Below are positions 30,268 to 37,674 of a DNA stretch of 64,000 nt, piece by piece. Origin of the DNA: an uncultured Rubripirellula sp. (GTDB lineage: Bacteria > Planctomycetota > Planctomycetia > Pirellulales > Pirellulaceae). The DNA is taken from contig CALJHC010000021.1 in NCBI GenBank assembly GCA_938075415.1, forward strand, positions 100,219 through 164,218, given 5' to 3'. The position numbers were made by a program, and so were the translations under genes. The notes under the pieces are model-generated. The model was not told where the DNA came from. It ran no database searches and saw nothing but the letters and a program-made list of their open reading frames with translations. Each line of letters starts with the position of its first letter. The stretch's first letter is position 1.

Positions 30268-30602
30268 GCTGGCATCCAATGCCAACAAGGGAGTCCCGCA
30301 CCCTCGATTTGTCGATAAAAATCACTCGAACTCGGAACGCGAAGCTTTGAAATCAGGGATCGACGTGCCCGAACGACTTACTGGCGGAGACTGCTTTTTT
30401 TGACGTTTGGTCAGTCTGTCGTTAACGCGGATCTTGGTTCCCTGACCAAAGATTCCGCGAAAATTGTCTTTTGGACCTCGCGGACTCACATCACGGCTGA
30501 ATGCGGACTCGTATCGAGCCTGAGTGCAGTTCGTCTCAACGGGCCATGGTTCCTCGATTTGGGCGGCTTGCCAAAACCAGCTAATCAGGGCAACGTATTG
30601 GA
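30268..30602. other. Gap between UDP-glucose dehydrogenase and tsaD
   Basis: About 335 bp on the plus strand with nothing recognised there. The minus strand holds a possible small gene (listed separately). Confidence 0.4.
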
Positions 30603-30630
30603 ATGCCCATCCTGACCATCGAATCGACAT
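30322..30630 (-). CDS. Possible small membrane or exported protein, unknown
   Basis: Open frame of about 102 residues if read from the ATG at 30630 (frame open to 30651). It starts MSIRWSGWAFQYVALISWFWQAAQ, which could be a hydrophobic export or anchor segment, and ends with a charged Arg/Lys/Ser-rich tail. Codon choice is compatible with coding, more so than for most shadow frames. It overlaps the first 28 bp of tsaD on the other strand, which would be unusual for two real genes. No family recognised. I give it low confidence. Confidence 0.33.
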   Translation of the reverse strand: MSIRWSGWAFQYVALISWFWQAAQIEEPWPVETNCTQARYESAFSRDVSPRGPKDNFRGIFGQGTKIRVNDRLTKRQKKQSPPVSRSGTSIPDFKASRSEFE

Positions 30631-31625
30631 GTGACGAAACTGCCGCCGCAATTATTGCGTCCGACGGTTCTGTACTCGGCGAATCAGTGGCAACTCAGGA
30701 AGCTCTTCACGAAAAATTTCGTGGAGTGGTCCCTGAGGTAGCCGCTAGAGCTCACGTTGAGCGAATCTTACCGGTTGTCGATTCCGCAATCCGCGCCGCT
30801 CAAGTGGATCCTCTCGATCTTTCTGCGATCGCAGTAGCAGACCGCCCCGGTCTGGCCGGCTCACTCTTGGTCGGATTGGTAGCGGCCAAGACACTCGCTG
30901 TCGCTTGGAACAAACCACTGGTCGCCATTAATCACCTTCATGCCCATCTGTATGCCTGCCAACTCGCCTCGACGACATCGCTTTATCCCAGCATCGGGAT
31001 GGTCGTCAGTGGCGGTCACACCAGTCTCTACGCCTGCGAAAGCCCTTTGGACCTTGAGTACCTGGGGGGAACAATTGACGATGCTGCAGGAGAGGCTTTT
31101 GATAAGGTCGCCGCGATGCTGCAACTGGACTTTCCTGGCGGTCCCGCTGTGGCAAAACTGGCTGAACAAGGCAACCGCACGGCGCATCAGTTTCCACGCT
31201 CTTTGATTCATCAGCAAAGTTTTGATTTCAGCTTCAGTGGTCTCAAAACCGCCGTTCGCTATGCGATTGTCGGACCGGGGCAACAAGATTTTTCAAAGAT
31301 CAACCTCACACTGAAAGCGAAATCCGACCTATGCGCATCCTTCGAAGCAGCCGTTGTCGATGTTCTCGTCAAAAAAGCAGAGAAGGCGATCCAAAAGCGA
31401 GGCTACTCCAACCTGATTGTTGGCGGTGGCGTTGCTGCCAACGGATACCTGCGTGAACAACTCAAGGCCTCCGCTGAGAAAAATGGATATCAGCTGAATA
31501 TCGCGCCGCTGCAATGGTGTACTGATAATGCAGTGATGGGCGCGTTAGCACTAGAAAAGATAAACCGAGGCGAATTTGCTCCATTGGATCTTGATATCAC
31601 CCCAGGTCTGCAGCGAGGATTCTGA
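30603..31625 (+). CDS. tsaD: tRNA N6-adenosine threonylcarbamoyltransferase TsaD
   Basis: Transfers threonylcarbamoyl to A37 of ANN-decoding tRNAs, acting with TsaB, TsaC and TsaE. At 340 residues it has the family length. It begins MPILTIESTCDETAAAII, and the metal-binding His111 and His115 lie in INHLHAHLYA. SGGHTSLYACES, the DDAAGEAFDKVAAMLQLDFPGGPAVAKLA region, and IVGGGVAANGYLREQL with the C-terminal CTDNAVMGALA complete the ASKHA fold. Partner genes are not in the window. A separate transcription unit is likely, with wide gaps on either side. Confidence 0.97.
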   Translation: MPILTIESTCDETAAAIIASDGSVLGESVATQEALHEKFRGVVPEVAARAHVERILPVVDSAIRAAQVDPLDLSAIAVADRPGLAGSLLVGLVAAKTLAVAWNKPLVAINHLHAHLYACQLASTTSLYPSIGMVVSGGHTSLYACESPLDLEYLGGTIDDAAGEAFDKVAAMLQLDFPGGPAVAKLAEQGNRTAHQFPRSLIHQQSFDFSFSGLKTAVRYAIVGPGQQDFSKINLTLKAKSDLCASFEAAVVDVLVKKAEKAIQKRGYSNLIVGGGVAANGYLREQLKASAEKNGYQLNIAPLQWCTDNAVMGALALEKINRGEFAPLDLDITPGLQRGF

Positions 31626-32095
31626 ATGCTTCATGGAATCCAAACAGAGCAAAAGATGCTGGGTTAACGTGACACAATGACCTCGGTAACCGTATTCACA
31701 CAACTGTACCACGCAATAAAATGAGACGAGTCACATCGTCGGCATGATCGCTTGCCGACGTCGAGAATTGGTAGAGTTGCTTTTGACTTCTCTGCGAAGA
31801 TCTCGTCAGAAAGCTGGACAACGCGATGGACAGCGAGTGATCTGGGGATTCAACGACAAGACAATCAAGGTGTTCTTATCCATACCAGAACCCGATTTTT
31901 GACTCACGCTTCGAGCACACTCAGAGAACTACGTGTTGGCTCATCAGAACAAATGTTCGGGGTAAAGCAGGACACCATCCCCTCCAACTTGTCGAAAACC
32001 GTCATTTCACGAATTGGGCTGTGGAAGCCTGAACCCCAAGTCTTCACAATTGTTCATAATCCAACAAACAGCCATTCGCGATTGAGTCAAACAAG
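31626..32095. other. Gap between tsaD and mqnB, 0.47 kb
   Basis: No gene is supported (a 115-codon frame at 31752 is probably chance). A perfect 8-bp inverted repeat, cgtcggca / tgccgacg, with an 8-nt loop lies at 31737-31760 without a T run. Confidence 0.4.
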
Positions 32096-32821
32096 TTGAA
32101 AGATCTAATTGTCGTCCCGACGTCCATGGAGCTTAATCTTCTCGCCTCCGTGGGTACGCCAATCTCAAATCAGTGTGCGGTCGAGTTATGTGGATTTGGA
32201 CCGATTGCCTCTGCAGCAAAAGTATCTCAGTTGTTAGCCGGCAATCGTTATCATCGGGTCCTGCTGATTGGCATTGCCGGAACCTACAATGAGGCACGCC
32301 TGCCGGTTGGTAGTTCCACCACATTCAACCAAGTCCATTGCGATGGGGTTGGCATTGGCGCAGGGAAGTCGTTTCAATCTGCGGCAAAACTCGGATGGTC
32401 GCAAATTGAGTCGAACTCTGAGGTGACTGGCAACTCCGCAGACTCTGATGCTGCTGTTCCAGACCGTGACTCCTCACAACGCCTATTTCCATCCATCGGA
32501 GATTCCTTGCGACTCAACGCGAACCACCTCAGCAACGCAAATGACGAAAAACACCTTCTCACTTGCTGCTCAGCTTCTTCCGATCAGCAAGAAGCATCCA
32601 ATCGTATCAACCGTTTTCCTCAAGCGATTGCTGAGGACATGGAAGGGTTCGGAGTCGCCATCGCCTGCCAATTACACGATGTCCCACTGCGGATCATACG
32701 CGGCATCTCCAACCGCGTGGGTGACCGTGATCATCTTAGATGGAAAATCAAACCCGCAATGACATCCGCTTCAAAACTTGCAATAAAAGAATTGAACTCG
32801 GATTGGATTCATGGAATTTGA
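32096..32821 (+). CDS. mqnB: Futalosine hydrolase MqnB
   Basis: Hydrolyses futalosine to dehypoxanthinylfutalosine in the futalosine menaquinone pathway. The start is a TTG (32096); the ATG at 32126 would delete the first beta-strand LIVVPTSMELNLL, so TTG is preferred (241 residues). The nucleoside phosphorylase/hydrolase fold shows ELCGFGPIASAAKVSQLLA, LLIGIAGTYNEARLPVGS and AEDMEGFGVAIACQLHDVPLRIIRGISNRVGDRDHLRWK with the catalytic Glu in EDMEGFGVA. A Ser/Asp-rich loop near residues 95-135 is a lineage-specific insertion. mqnD follows 16 bp downstream, which backs the call. Other futalosine genes (mqnA, mqnC) are not in the window. Confidence 0.9.
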   Translation: MKDLIVVPTSMELNLLASVGTPISNQCAVELCGFGPIASAAKVSQLLAGNRYHRVLLIGIAGTYNEARLPVGSSTTFNQVHCDGVGIGAGKSFQSAAKLGWSQIESNSEVTGNSADSDAAVPDRDSSQRLFPSIGDSLRLNANHLSNANDEKHLLTCCSASSDQQEASNRINRFPQAIAEDMEGFGVAIACQLHDVPLRIIRGISNRVGDRDHLRWKIKPAMTSASKLAIKELNSDWIHGI

Positions 32822-32837
32822 AGGTGTATAAAAACAG

Positions 32838-33698
32838 ATGACCATGACTCAGAGGCATGACCTATCCCCCATTCGTCTCGGCATTTCAACTTGCCCGAAT
32901 GACACCTTTGCCTTTCATGCATTGATGCAAAAGAAAGTGGACTGGCTGGGGCTCGACTTTCAAATTAGCCTTCTTGACATACAGCAGCTCAATAGCCGCC
33001 TGTTCGCAGATCAATGGGATGTTGCAAAGGCGAGCTTTCATGCAGCTTTGTTGTTAACTGATCGAACCGTTGTTCTACCGTCTGGATCCGCACTCGGATT
33101 CGGCGTCGGTCCACTGCTACTTGCATCCAACAAAAATCAGATTCCCACCGACTCCGAGCAAGTAACACTGTGCCCGGGTGAACACACCACAGCGACGCTG
33201 CTGTTCAAATTGTTTTACCCTCAATCCACGCATGTGGAACACTGCGTCTTCTCCGATATCATGCCCCGACTGAAGGCCAAGCAGGCTGACTTTGGTGTTT
33301 GCATCCATGAGGGTCGGTTTACTTGGGAGCAGGCAGGCTTGGACCTTGTTGAGGATCTTGGAACGCGATGGGAGCGAGAAACAGAATCCCCCCTACCGCT
33401 CGGGGGAATCTTGGCCAGTCGTCAATTGGATAACGAAACCATTGCTCGTGTTCAGTCCGTTATCAAAGCATCGCTGGAATATGGCCTGACTCATCCAGAA
33501 GAAGCATTGACCTCAATGCGTCTTCACGCGCAAGAGTTTGAGGATGAAGTATTGATGCAACACGTGGATTTATACGTTAACCAGTGGACGCAAAATCTGG
33601 GAGTGATTGGCAAGAACGCATTGTCCGCTCTCAGCGAACGCGCCAAGGCAATTGGATTGCTACCCTCGGATCGTTCTGAAATTGAAATTTGGGGCTAG
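32838..33698 (+). CDS. mqnD: 1,4-dihydroxy-6-naphthoate synthase MqnD
   Basis: Cleaves cyclic dehypoxanthinylfutalosine to 1,4-dihydroxy-6-naphthoate in menaquinone synthesis. 286 residues. The motif GISTCPNDTFAFHALM near residues 13-28 is typical, followed by WDVAKASFHAALLL, GVGPLLLASNK, LCPGEHTTATLLFKLFYP, and the active-site region VHIMPRLKA-like FSDIMPRLKAKQADFGVCIHEGRFTWEQAGLDLVEDLG with the conserved His in CIHEGRF. PLGGILASRQL follows. It overlaps nothing and lies 16 bp after mqnB, so both form one operon. A rho-independent hairpin follows at 33716. Confidence 0.95.
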   Translation: MTMTQRHDLSPIRLGISTCPNDTFAFHALMQKKVDWLGLDFQISLLDIQQLNSRLFADQWDVAKASFHAALLLTDRTVVLPSGSALGFGVGPLLLASNKNQIPTDSEQVTLCPGEHTTATLLFKLFYPQSTHVEHCVFSDIMPRLKAKQADFGVCIHEGRFTWEQAGLDLVEDLGTRWERETESPLPLGGILASRQLDNETIARVQSVIKASLEYGLTHPEEALTSMRLHAQEFEDEVLMQHVDLYVNQWTQNLGVIGKNALSALSERAKAIGLLPSDRSEIEIWG

Positions 33699-33714
33699 CC
33701 CTTTGCAGGCATAA

Positions 33715-33747
33715 AAAAACCCTGCCACGGCGACGGGGCAGGGTTTT
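33715..33747. terminator. Bidirectional Rho-independent terminator
   Basis: An 11-bp or so stem (aaaaccctgcc / ggcagggtttt) with a 10-nt loop lies between the convergent mqnD (plus) and the 74-residue gene (minus). On the minus strand it is followed by a run of seven T; on the plus strand by tttt. It probably serves both genes. Confidence 0.85.
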
Positions 33748-33769
33748 CGATCTGAGAGACGAAAGAAGA

Positions 33770-33994
33770 TTACTCGCGGGGACGAATGGCTCCTGTCAGG
33801 CCGCTGTAATCGACTCGGTCAGTGTTGTGCCACAACGGTTGCCCTAATTCAACTCGTCGACGCAGGACTTCGATTTTGTCTGCGCTTCCGGCAGGAGCAT
33901 CCGTTGGAATGAATTGGTTATCTTCGTTTGGCACAAAGTCTTCGTCGTGCCCATACCGCAAGATGGCTTCAAAAACGTTCTTGCATTGACTCAT
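33770..33994 (-). CDS. Small conserved-looking acidic protein of unknown function
   Basis: 74 residues starting MSQCKNVFEAILRYGHDEDFVP, with an acidic, Pro-poor middle and the C-terminus GLTGAIRPRE. There is no signal peptide or membrane segment. No domain is recognised. Support for its being real comes from its own terminator just downstream (33715-33747), good codon use, and a clean ATG start. It faces mqnD and is followed upstream by a 480-bp gap. The function is unknown. Confidence 0.7.
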   Translation of the reverse strand: MSQCKNVFEAILRYGHDEDFVPNEDNQFIPTDAPAGSADKIEVLRRRVELGQPLWHNTDRVDYSGLTGAIRPRE

Positions 33995-34476
33995 ATCGAT
34001 CGGTCTTCCAGGTTCGCTTCAGAGAGTGTGCCAAATCCGACCGGCACACGTTTGATATTCCACTTCGAGCAGGTTTATCCGTAACCCTGCAGTGATTTAT
34101 TACTAGGATTATTGACGTTCCAATGCTGGAGTCAAGAAAAATCTATCGGAGCCTGGGCTGTGCAAAAGTGAAGAAGCAACCCTAAAAACTCGACGTAATC
34201 AAAAACATCCGCACCGTCCAACACGCCAACCCCTCCATGAGTCAAACCGCAAAACCGAGCTCGAATTCACCCAAGGGGAAAATTAACAACACAGAAAGCC
34301 GATCGCGGGAAAATGCAACCCTTGAGTCATGGCGGTGCCTTTCCTTCTGGCCACAACCCGCGGCAATGGAAAAACCCCGCTGATCGGTAAAGATCGCCGT
34401 AAATAACGGTGTAAATAAAGCCTCAATTTTTTTTCACAAATCACTTTTTCCCCTCCAAATCAAGCAGAAATAAGTC
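33995..34476. other. Intergenic gap with A/T-rich end
   Basis: About 480 bp between divergent genes. No gene or RNA seen. The last 50 bp are A/T rich (aattttttttcac) and may hold the promoter of the YjbQ gene. Confidence 0.45.
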
Positions 34477-34905
34477 ATGTGGATCCAAGAAACGCTAAGA
34501 CTTCGACCTCAAACCCGCGGCTATCACTTGATCACCCGACAGGTCATCGATGCGATTCCAAATCTCAAATCCGTGAAAATCGGCTGGTTGCAAGTGTTCA
34601 TTCTGCACACCAGCGCCTCGCTGACCATCAATGAAAATGCTGATCCAGATGTTCGCATTGATTTCGAGACGGCGATGAACCATGCGGTGCCAGAGAACCT
34701 GCCCTACGTCCACACACTCGAAGGCCCGGACGATATGCCCGCCCATGTCAAAGCATCGATGATGGGCAGCAGTGTGATGATTCCAATCAAAAACGGGCAG
34801 CTGCTGATGGGGACCTGGCAAGGCATCTACCTCTGCGAGCACCGCGACCATGCCTCAGGCCGGCAAATTGTCATGACGGTCCAAGGAACGAACCAAACAA
34901 ATTGA
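34477..34905 (+). CDS. YjbQ/UPF0047 family protein
   Basis: 142 residues of the YjbQ family (about 130-140 residues is typical), proposed from E. coli studies to have weak thiamin phosphate synthase activity. Characteristic are GWLQVFILHTSASLTINENADPDVRIDFETAMNHAVPEN, the GPDDMPAHVKASMMGSSVMIPI run with conserved Asp and His, and GTWQGIYLCEHRDHASGRQIVMTVQG. These histidines and aspartates form a metal-like site in the family. The gene is single, between two gaps. The family is certain; the physiological function is not. Confidence 0.93.
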   Translation: MWIQETLRLRPQTRGYHLITRQVIDAIPNLKSVKIGWLQVFILHTSASLTINENADPDVRIDFETAMNHAVPENLPYVHTLEGPDDMPAHVKASMMGSSVMIPIKNGQLLMGTWQGIYLCEHRDHASGRQIVMTVQGTNQTN

Positions 34906-35278
34906 CTCAGAGGCAATGCTACACACCGGTCACCCGTCGATATCGCCGGAAAAGATTCTGGATTGTCAGCTTGCGATCGATTCACGCAGCGATCCATCAG
35001 AGAGCCGTCGTGAACCAGCATCCTCGATTGAAGGGCGCAAAACCTGAAAGAACAATGACCCGAAATGAACAATGAATCAAAGACCAAATCAAGTGAAGAG
35101 ACGCACAACAACGTGCTGATCCCCACCCAGTTGATTGGTGGTCCACCAAACACGAGCCAGCGATTCGCAAGATCTGACCCCACTTCAACTGGAATCTCAT
35201 CGAGACACAGCGAATTCAAGGATCCGAAACATCTGAAAATTAGCGAGAACAAATAGTGAGATGTCCGCTAAATCACTC
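34906..35278. other. Gap between convergent YjbQ gene and ilvB
   Basis: About 370 bp. No supported gene, and no clear terminator was found. The minus-strand open frames here lack features. Confidence 0.45.
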
Positions 35279-37054
35279 CTACTCAATAATCATGTCATCA
35301 CAGGTCATTCCCGAAGGAATCATTGGTAATACATGCTCTTGATAAGGCACTTGGACGTCAAGCAGGTAAGGTCCCTTGTACTCGATCATCTCTCTCATCG
35401 CCCCCTCCAAGTCCGCTTTCTTGCGAACCGTCGCGGCGCCACAACCATAGCCCTGAGCAATCTTAACGAAATCAGGATAGCGATCCTCAGCGTAGCTGAA
35501 ACGATCTGCATTACTTGCACCACGAGCCTCTTCGTGGTGAATCGGCCCCAAGTAAGTGTGAGCTCGGTTTCGCCCCATGAAACGATCTTCCCATTGAACG
35601 ACCATTCCCAAGTGTTGATTATTCAACAGCAACACCTTGACAGGTAGCTGCTCGCAGAAGCAGGTTGCCAATTCCTGAACGTTCATCTGAAAACTGCCAT
35701 CCCCATCGATATCAATCACCAACGCATCAGGGTGTGCTGCCTGAACTCCCATTGCAGCGGGCAAACCAAAACCCATGGTTCCCAATCCACTGCTGCTGAG
35801 CCAAGTTCGAGGTCGACGAAACTTGAAGAACTGAGCCGCCCACATCTGGTGTTGACCAACTCCCACCGAGACATAGGTGTCCATCTCGGCGGTCAGGTCG
35901 CTCAACGTCTTGATTGCGTGCTGCTGCAAAATTCCGTCAAAGTTATCGTCGTACTTCAATGGATACTTCGCTTTCAAATCCTTGCAATGGATTTGCCAAG
36001 GTTCGATTTCAGGCTTTTCCACAATCTGGTTCAATTCCTTGAGAACCTCTTTAACATCACCTCTGACCGGTAGGTGTGCGGTTTTGTTCTTGTTGAGCTC
36101 AGACCCATCGATATCAACGTGGATAATTTTTGCATCCTTCGCAAATGATTCCACATGCCCCGTGACACGATCATCGAACCGTACGCCCAACGCAATCAGC
36201 AAATCACAGTCGCGTACGGCATAGTTGGCATAGGCCGCACCATGCATTCCCAACCAATCCAATGAAAATTCGTGATCGGGCGCAACGGCGCCGATTCCCA
36301 TCACCGTGGTGGTCACGGGGATGCCGGTTTTGTCCAAAAACTGCTTCAAGTCAACGCTTGCCTCGGCAGAAATGATACCCCCGCCGGCATAGACAACCGG
36401 ACGCCGAGCAAGCTTGATCGCTGCAGCCATCTGGCGGATCGTTTCATCCTGGACGATGGGCAAAGAGGCGTCATAGCCGGGAAGGTCCATCACGGGGTCC
36501 ATTTCAATATCCGAAAGATCATCGAGCTGGATATCTTTGGGCATATCAACGATCACTGGACCCGGCCGTCCGCTCTGCGCCAAGTGGAAAGCCTCCTTCA
36601 TAATCCGCGGTAGATCCGAAACCTTTGTCACAAGGTAATGGTGCTTGGTGATTCCTCGACACACTTCGACCATCGGTGTTTCTTGGAAAGCATCACTTCC
36701 AATCGCTTTGGTAGGAACCTGACCGGTGATACAAAGCAGAGGAATGCTGTCAAGCTTTGCATCGGCGATGGCGGTAACCAAGTTGGTGGCCCCCGGACCA
36801 CTTGTTGCCATCACGACACCGACTTTCCCGGTACTTCGAGCATAGCCTTGGGCAGCAAAAGCTCCACCCTGCTCGTGTCGGGGCAAAATGGTTCGAATCG
36901 AGTTCCCAAAACGTGTCAAAGCTTGGTGCATCGGCATGCTACACCCGCCCGGGTAAGCAAACAGAATATCGACACCATGATCGACCAGTGACTTCACGAG
37001 GATGTCGGCGCCAGACATGAAACGGGACGGGGAGGCAACTTTCGCGTTACTCAT
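35279..37054 (-). CDS. ilvB: Acetolactate synthase large (catalytic) subunit
   Basis: Thiamin-diphosphate enzyme of branched-chain amino acid synthesis, condensing two pyruvates or pyruvate and 2-ketobutyrate. The frame is open back to 37264, but the ATG at 37054 (591 residues) gives the normal N-terminus [37 protein letters not shown]. Features include [32 protein letters not shown] with the catalytic Glu, and the ThDP/Mg motif [21 protein letters not shown] followed by [21 protein letters not shown]. The regulatory small subunit gene (ilvN) is not adjacent. A divergent 209-bp region with a strong hairpin separates it from the fluoride channel gene. Confidence 0.96.
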   Translation of the reverse strand: MSNAKVASPSRFMSGADILVKSLVDHGVDILFAYPGGCSMPMHQALTRFGNSIRTILPRHEQGGAFAAQGYARSTGKVGVVMATSGPGATNLVTAIADAKLDSIPLLCITGQVPTKAIGSDAFQETPMVEVCRGITKHHYLVTKVSDLPRIMKEAFHLAQSGRPGPVIVDMPKDIQLDDLSDIEMDPVMDLPGYDASLPIVQDETIRQMAAAIKLARRPVVYAGGGIISAEASVDLKQFLDKTGIPVTTTVMGIGAVAPDHEFSLDWLGMHGAAYANYAVRDCDLLIALGVRFDDRVTGHVESFAKDAKIIHVDIDGSELNKNKTAHLPVRGDVKEVLKELNQIVEKPEIEPWQIHCKDLKAKYPLKYDDNFDGILQQHAIKTLSDLTAEMDTYVSVGVGQHQMWAAQFFKFRRPRTWLSSSGLGTMGFGLPAAMGVQAAHPDALVIDIDGDGSFQMNVQELATCFCEQLPVKVLLLNNQHLGMVVQWEDRFMGRNRAHTYLGPIHHEEARGASNADRFSYAEDRYPDFVKIAQGYGCGAATVRKKADLEGAMREMIEYKGPYLLDVQVPYQEHVLPMIPSGMTCDDMIIE

Positions 37055-37263
37055 TTGCTCTAAAACAACCAAAATCAGACGGACAGAAACATTCAGAAGA
37101 CCGGAAAAAACCAGAACTTCGTGCACCAAACAACAGTTTCTTACCCGCCCAGAGCCGTCTGGGCGAGACTGTTTCACGAGATTCGACCAAAAACTGACGT
37201 TTACGCAGACGGCCGAAACCTCGAATCTACTTGCTAACGTAAGTTCGGGTCGATTCTGAAGCA
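37055..37263. promoter_or_regulatory. Divergent control region ilvB / crcB with strong hairpin
   Basis: 209 bp between the ilvB start (37054, minus) and crcB (37264, plus). It holds a perfect 8-bp stem with a GCCG-type loop (cgcccaga / tctgggcg, 37146-37165) enclosed by a second stem aacagt / actgtt (37132-37137 and 37168-37173). No T run follows on either strand, so a simple attenuator is not shown, but the fold lies in the ilvB leader. No fluoride riboswitch pattern was recognised. Confidence 0.45.
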
Positions 37264-37674
37264 ATGGTCAAAACGGCTGGCGAGATGACAACTTGGGTCA
37301 ATTTGACGGTCGTGGCGATCGGGGGAGCAACCGGATCGGTTGCTCGCTACCTGCTCACCCTTGCTGCTGCAGCGATACCTGGCGGCTCCACCCACTTGGG
37401 CACAACCGCCTGCAATTTCATTGGTTGTGCGGCAATTGGCGCGTTTTATCAATTCTCACAAACGGCTGAAAATCTCTCAGATTCGACCCAATTGGCAATT
37501 CGTGTTGGCCTACTCGGGGGGCTGACCACTTTCTCATCATTAGCTTTGGAATCTTTTTTGATGGTGGAAAACGGTCGATGGGGATTATCCGTGTTATGCG
37601 TTTTGGCCAATTTAATCCTTGGTGGAGCAGCCCTGGTGATCGCCATGTCAATTGTCCGGAGCTGGACGTCATGA
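37264..37674 (+). CDS. crcB: Fluoride ion channel FluC (CrcB)
   Basis: Dimeric fluoride export channel of the inner membrane that keeps cytoplasmic fluoride low. 136 residues with four predicted membrane helices. [13 protein letters not shown] near residues 20-32 is the family start, [15 protein letters not shown] carries the conserved Asn, and [14 protein letters not shown] contains the TTFSS fluoride-pathway motif. [18 protein letters not shown] forms the last helix. A downstream ATG (37285) would also be acceptable. Its stop overlaps by 4 bp the ATG of the next gene, a BNR/CBM9-like protein, so the two are probably co-translated. No recognisable fluoride riboswitch precedes it. Confidence 0.92.
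   Translation: MVKTAGEMTTWVNLTVVAIGGATGSVARYLLTLAAAAIPGGSTHLGTTACNFIGCAAIGAFYQFSQTAENLSDSTQLAIRVGLLGGLTTFSSLALESFLMVENGRWGLSVLCVLANLILGGAALVIAMSIVRSWTS

Noticed and set aside
31752..32099. A 115-codon gene before mqnB
   Set aside because: It has no family features and would run into the mqnB start. I treat it as chance.
37055..37263. A fluoride riboswitch before crcB
   Set aside because: I looked for the conserved pattern of the crcB motif in front of the fluoride channel gene and did not recognise it. The hairpin present is in the middle of the gap and does not match the motif as I know it.
37055..37264. Extension of ilvB to the start of the open frame
   Set aside because: The extra 70 residues lack homology to the acetolactate synthase N-terminus, and the ATG at 37054 starts the typical sequence. 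The open frame through the leader is probably chance.
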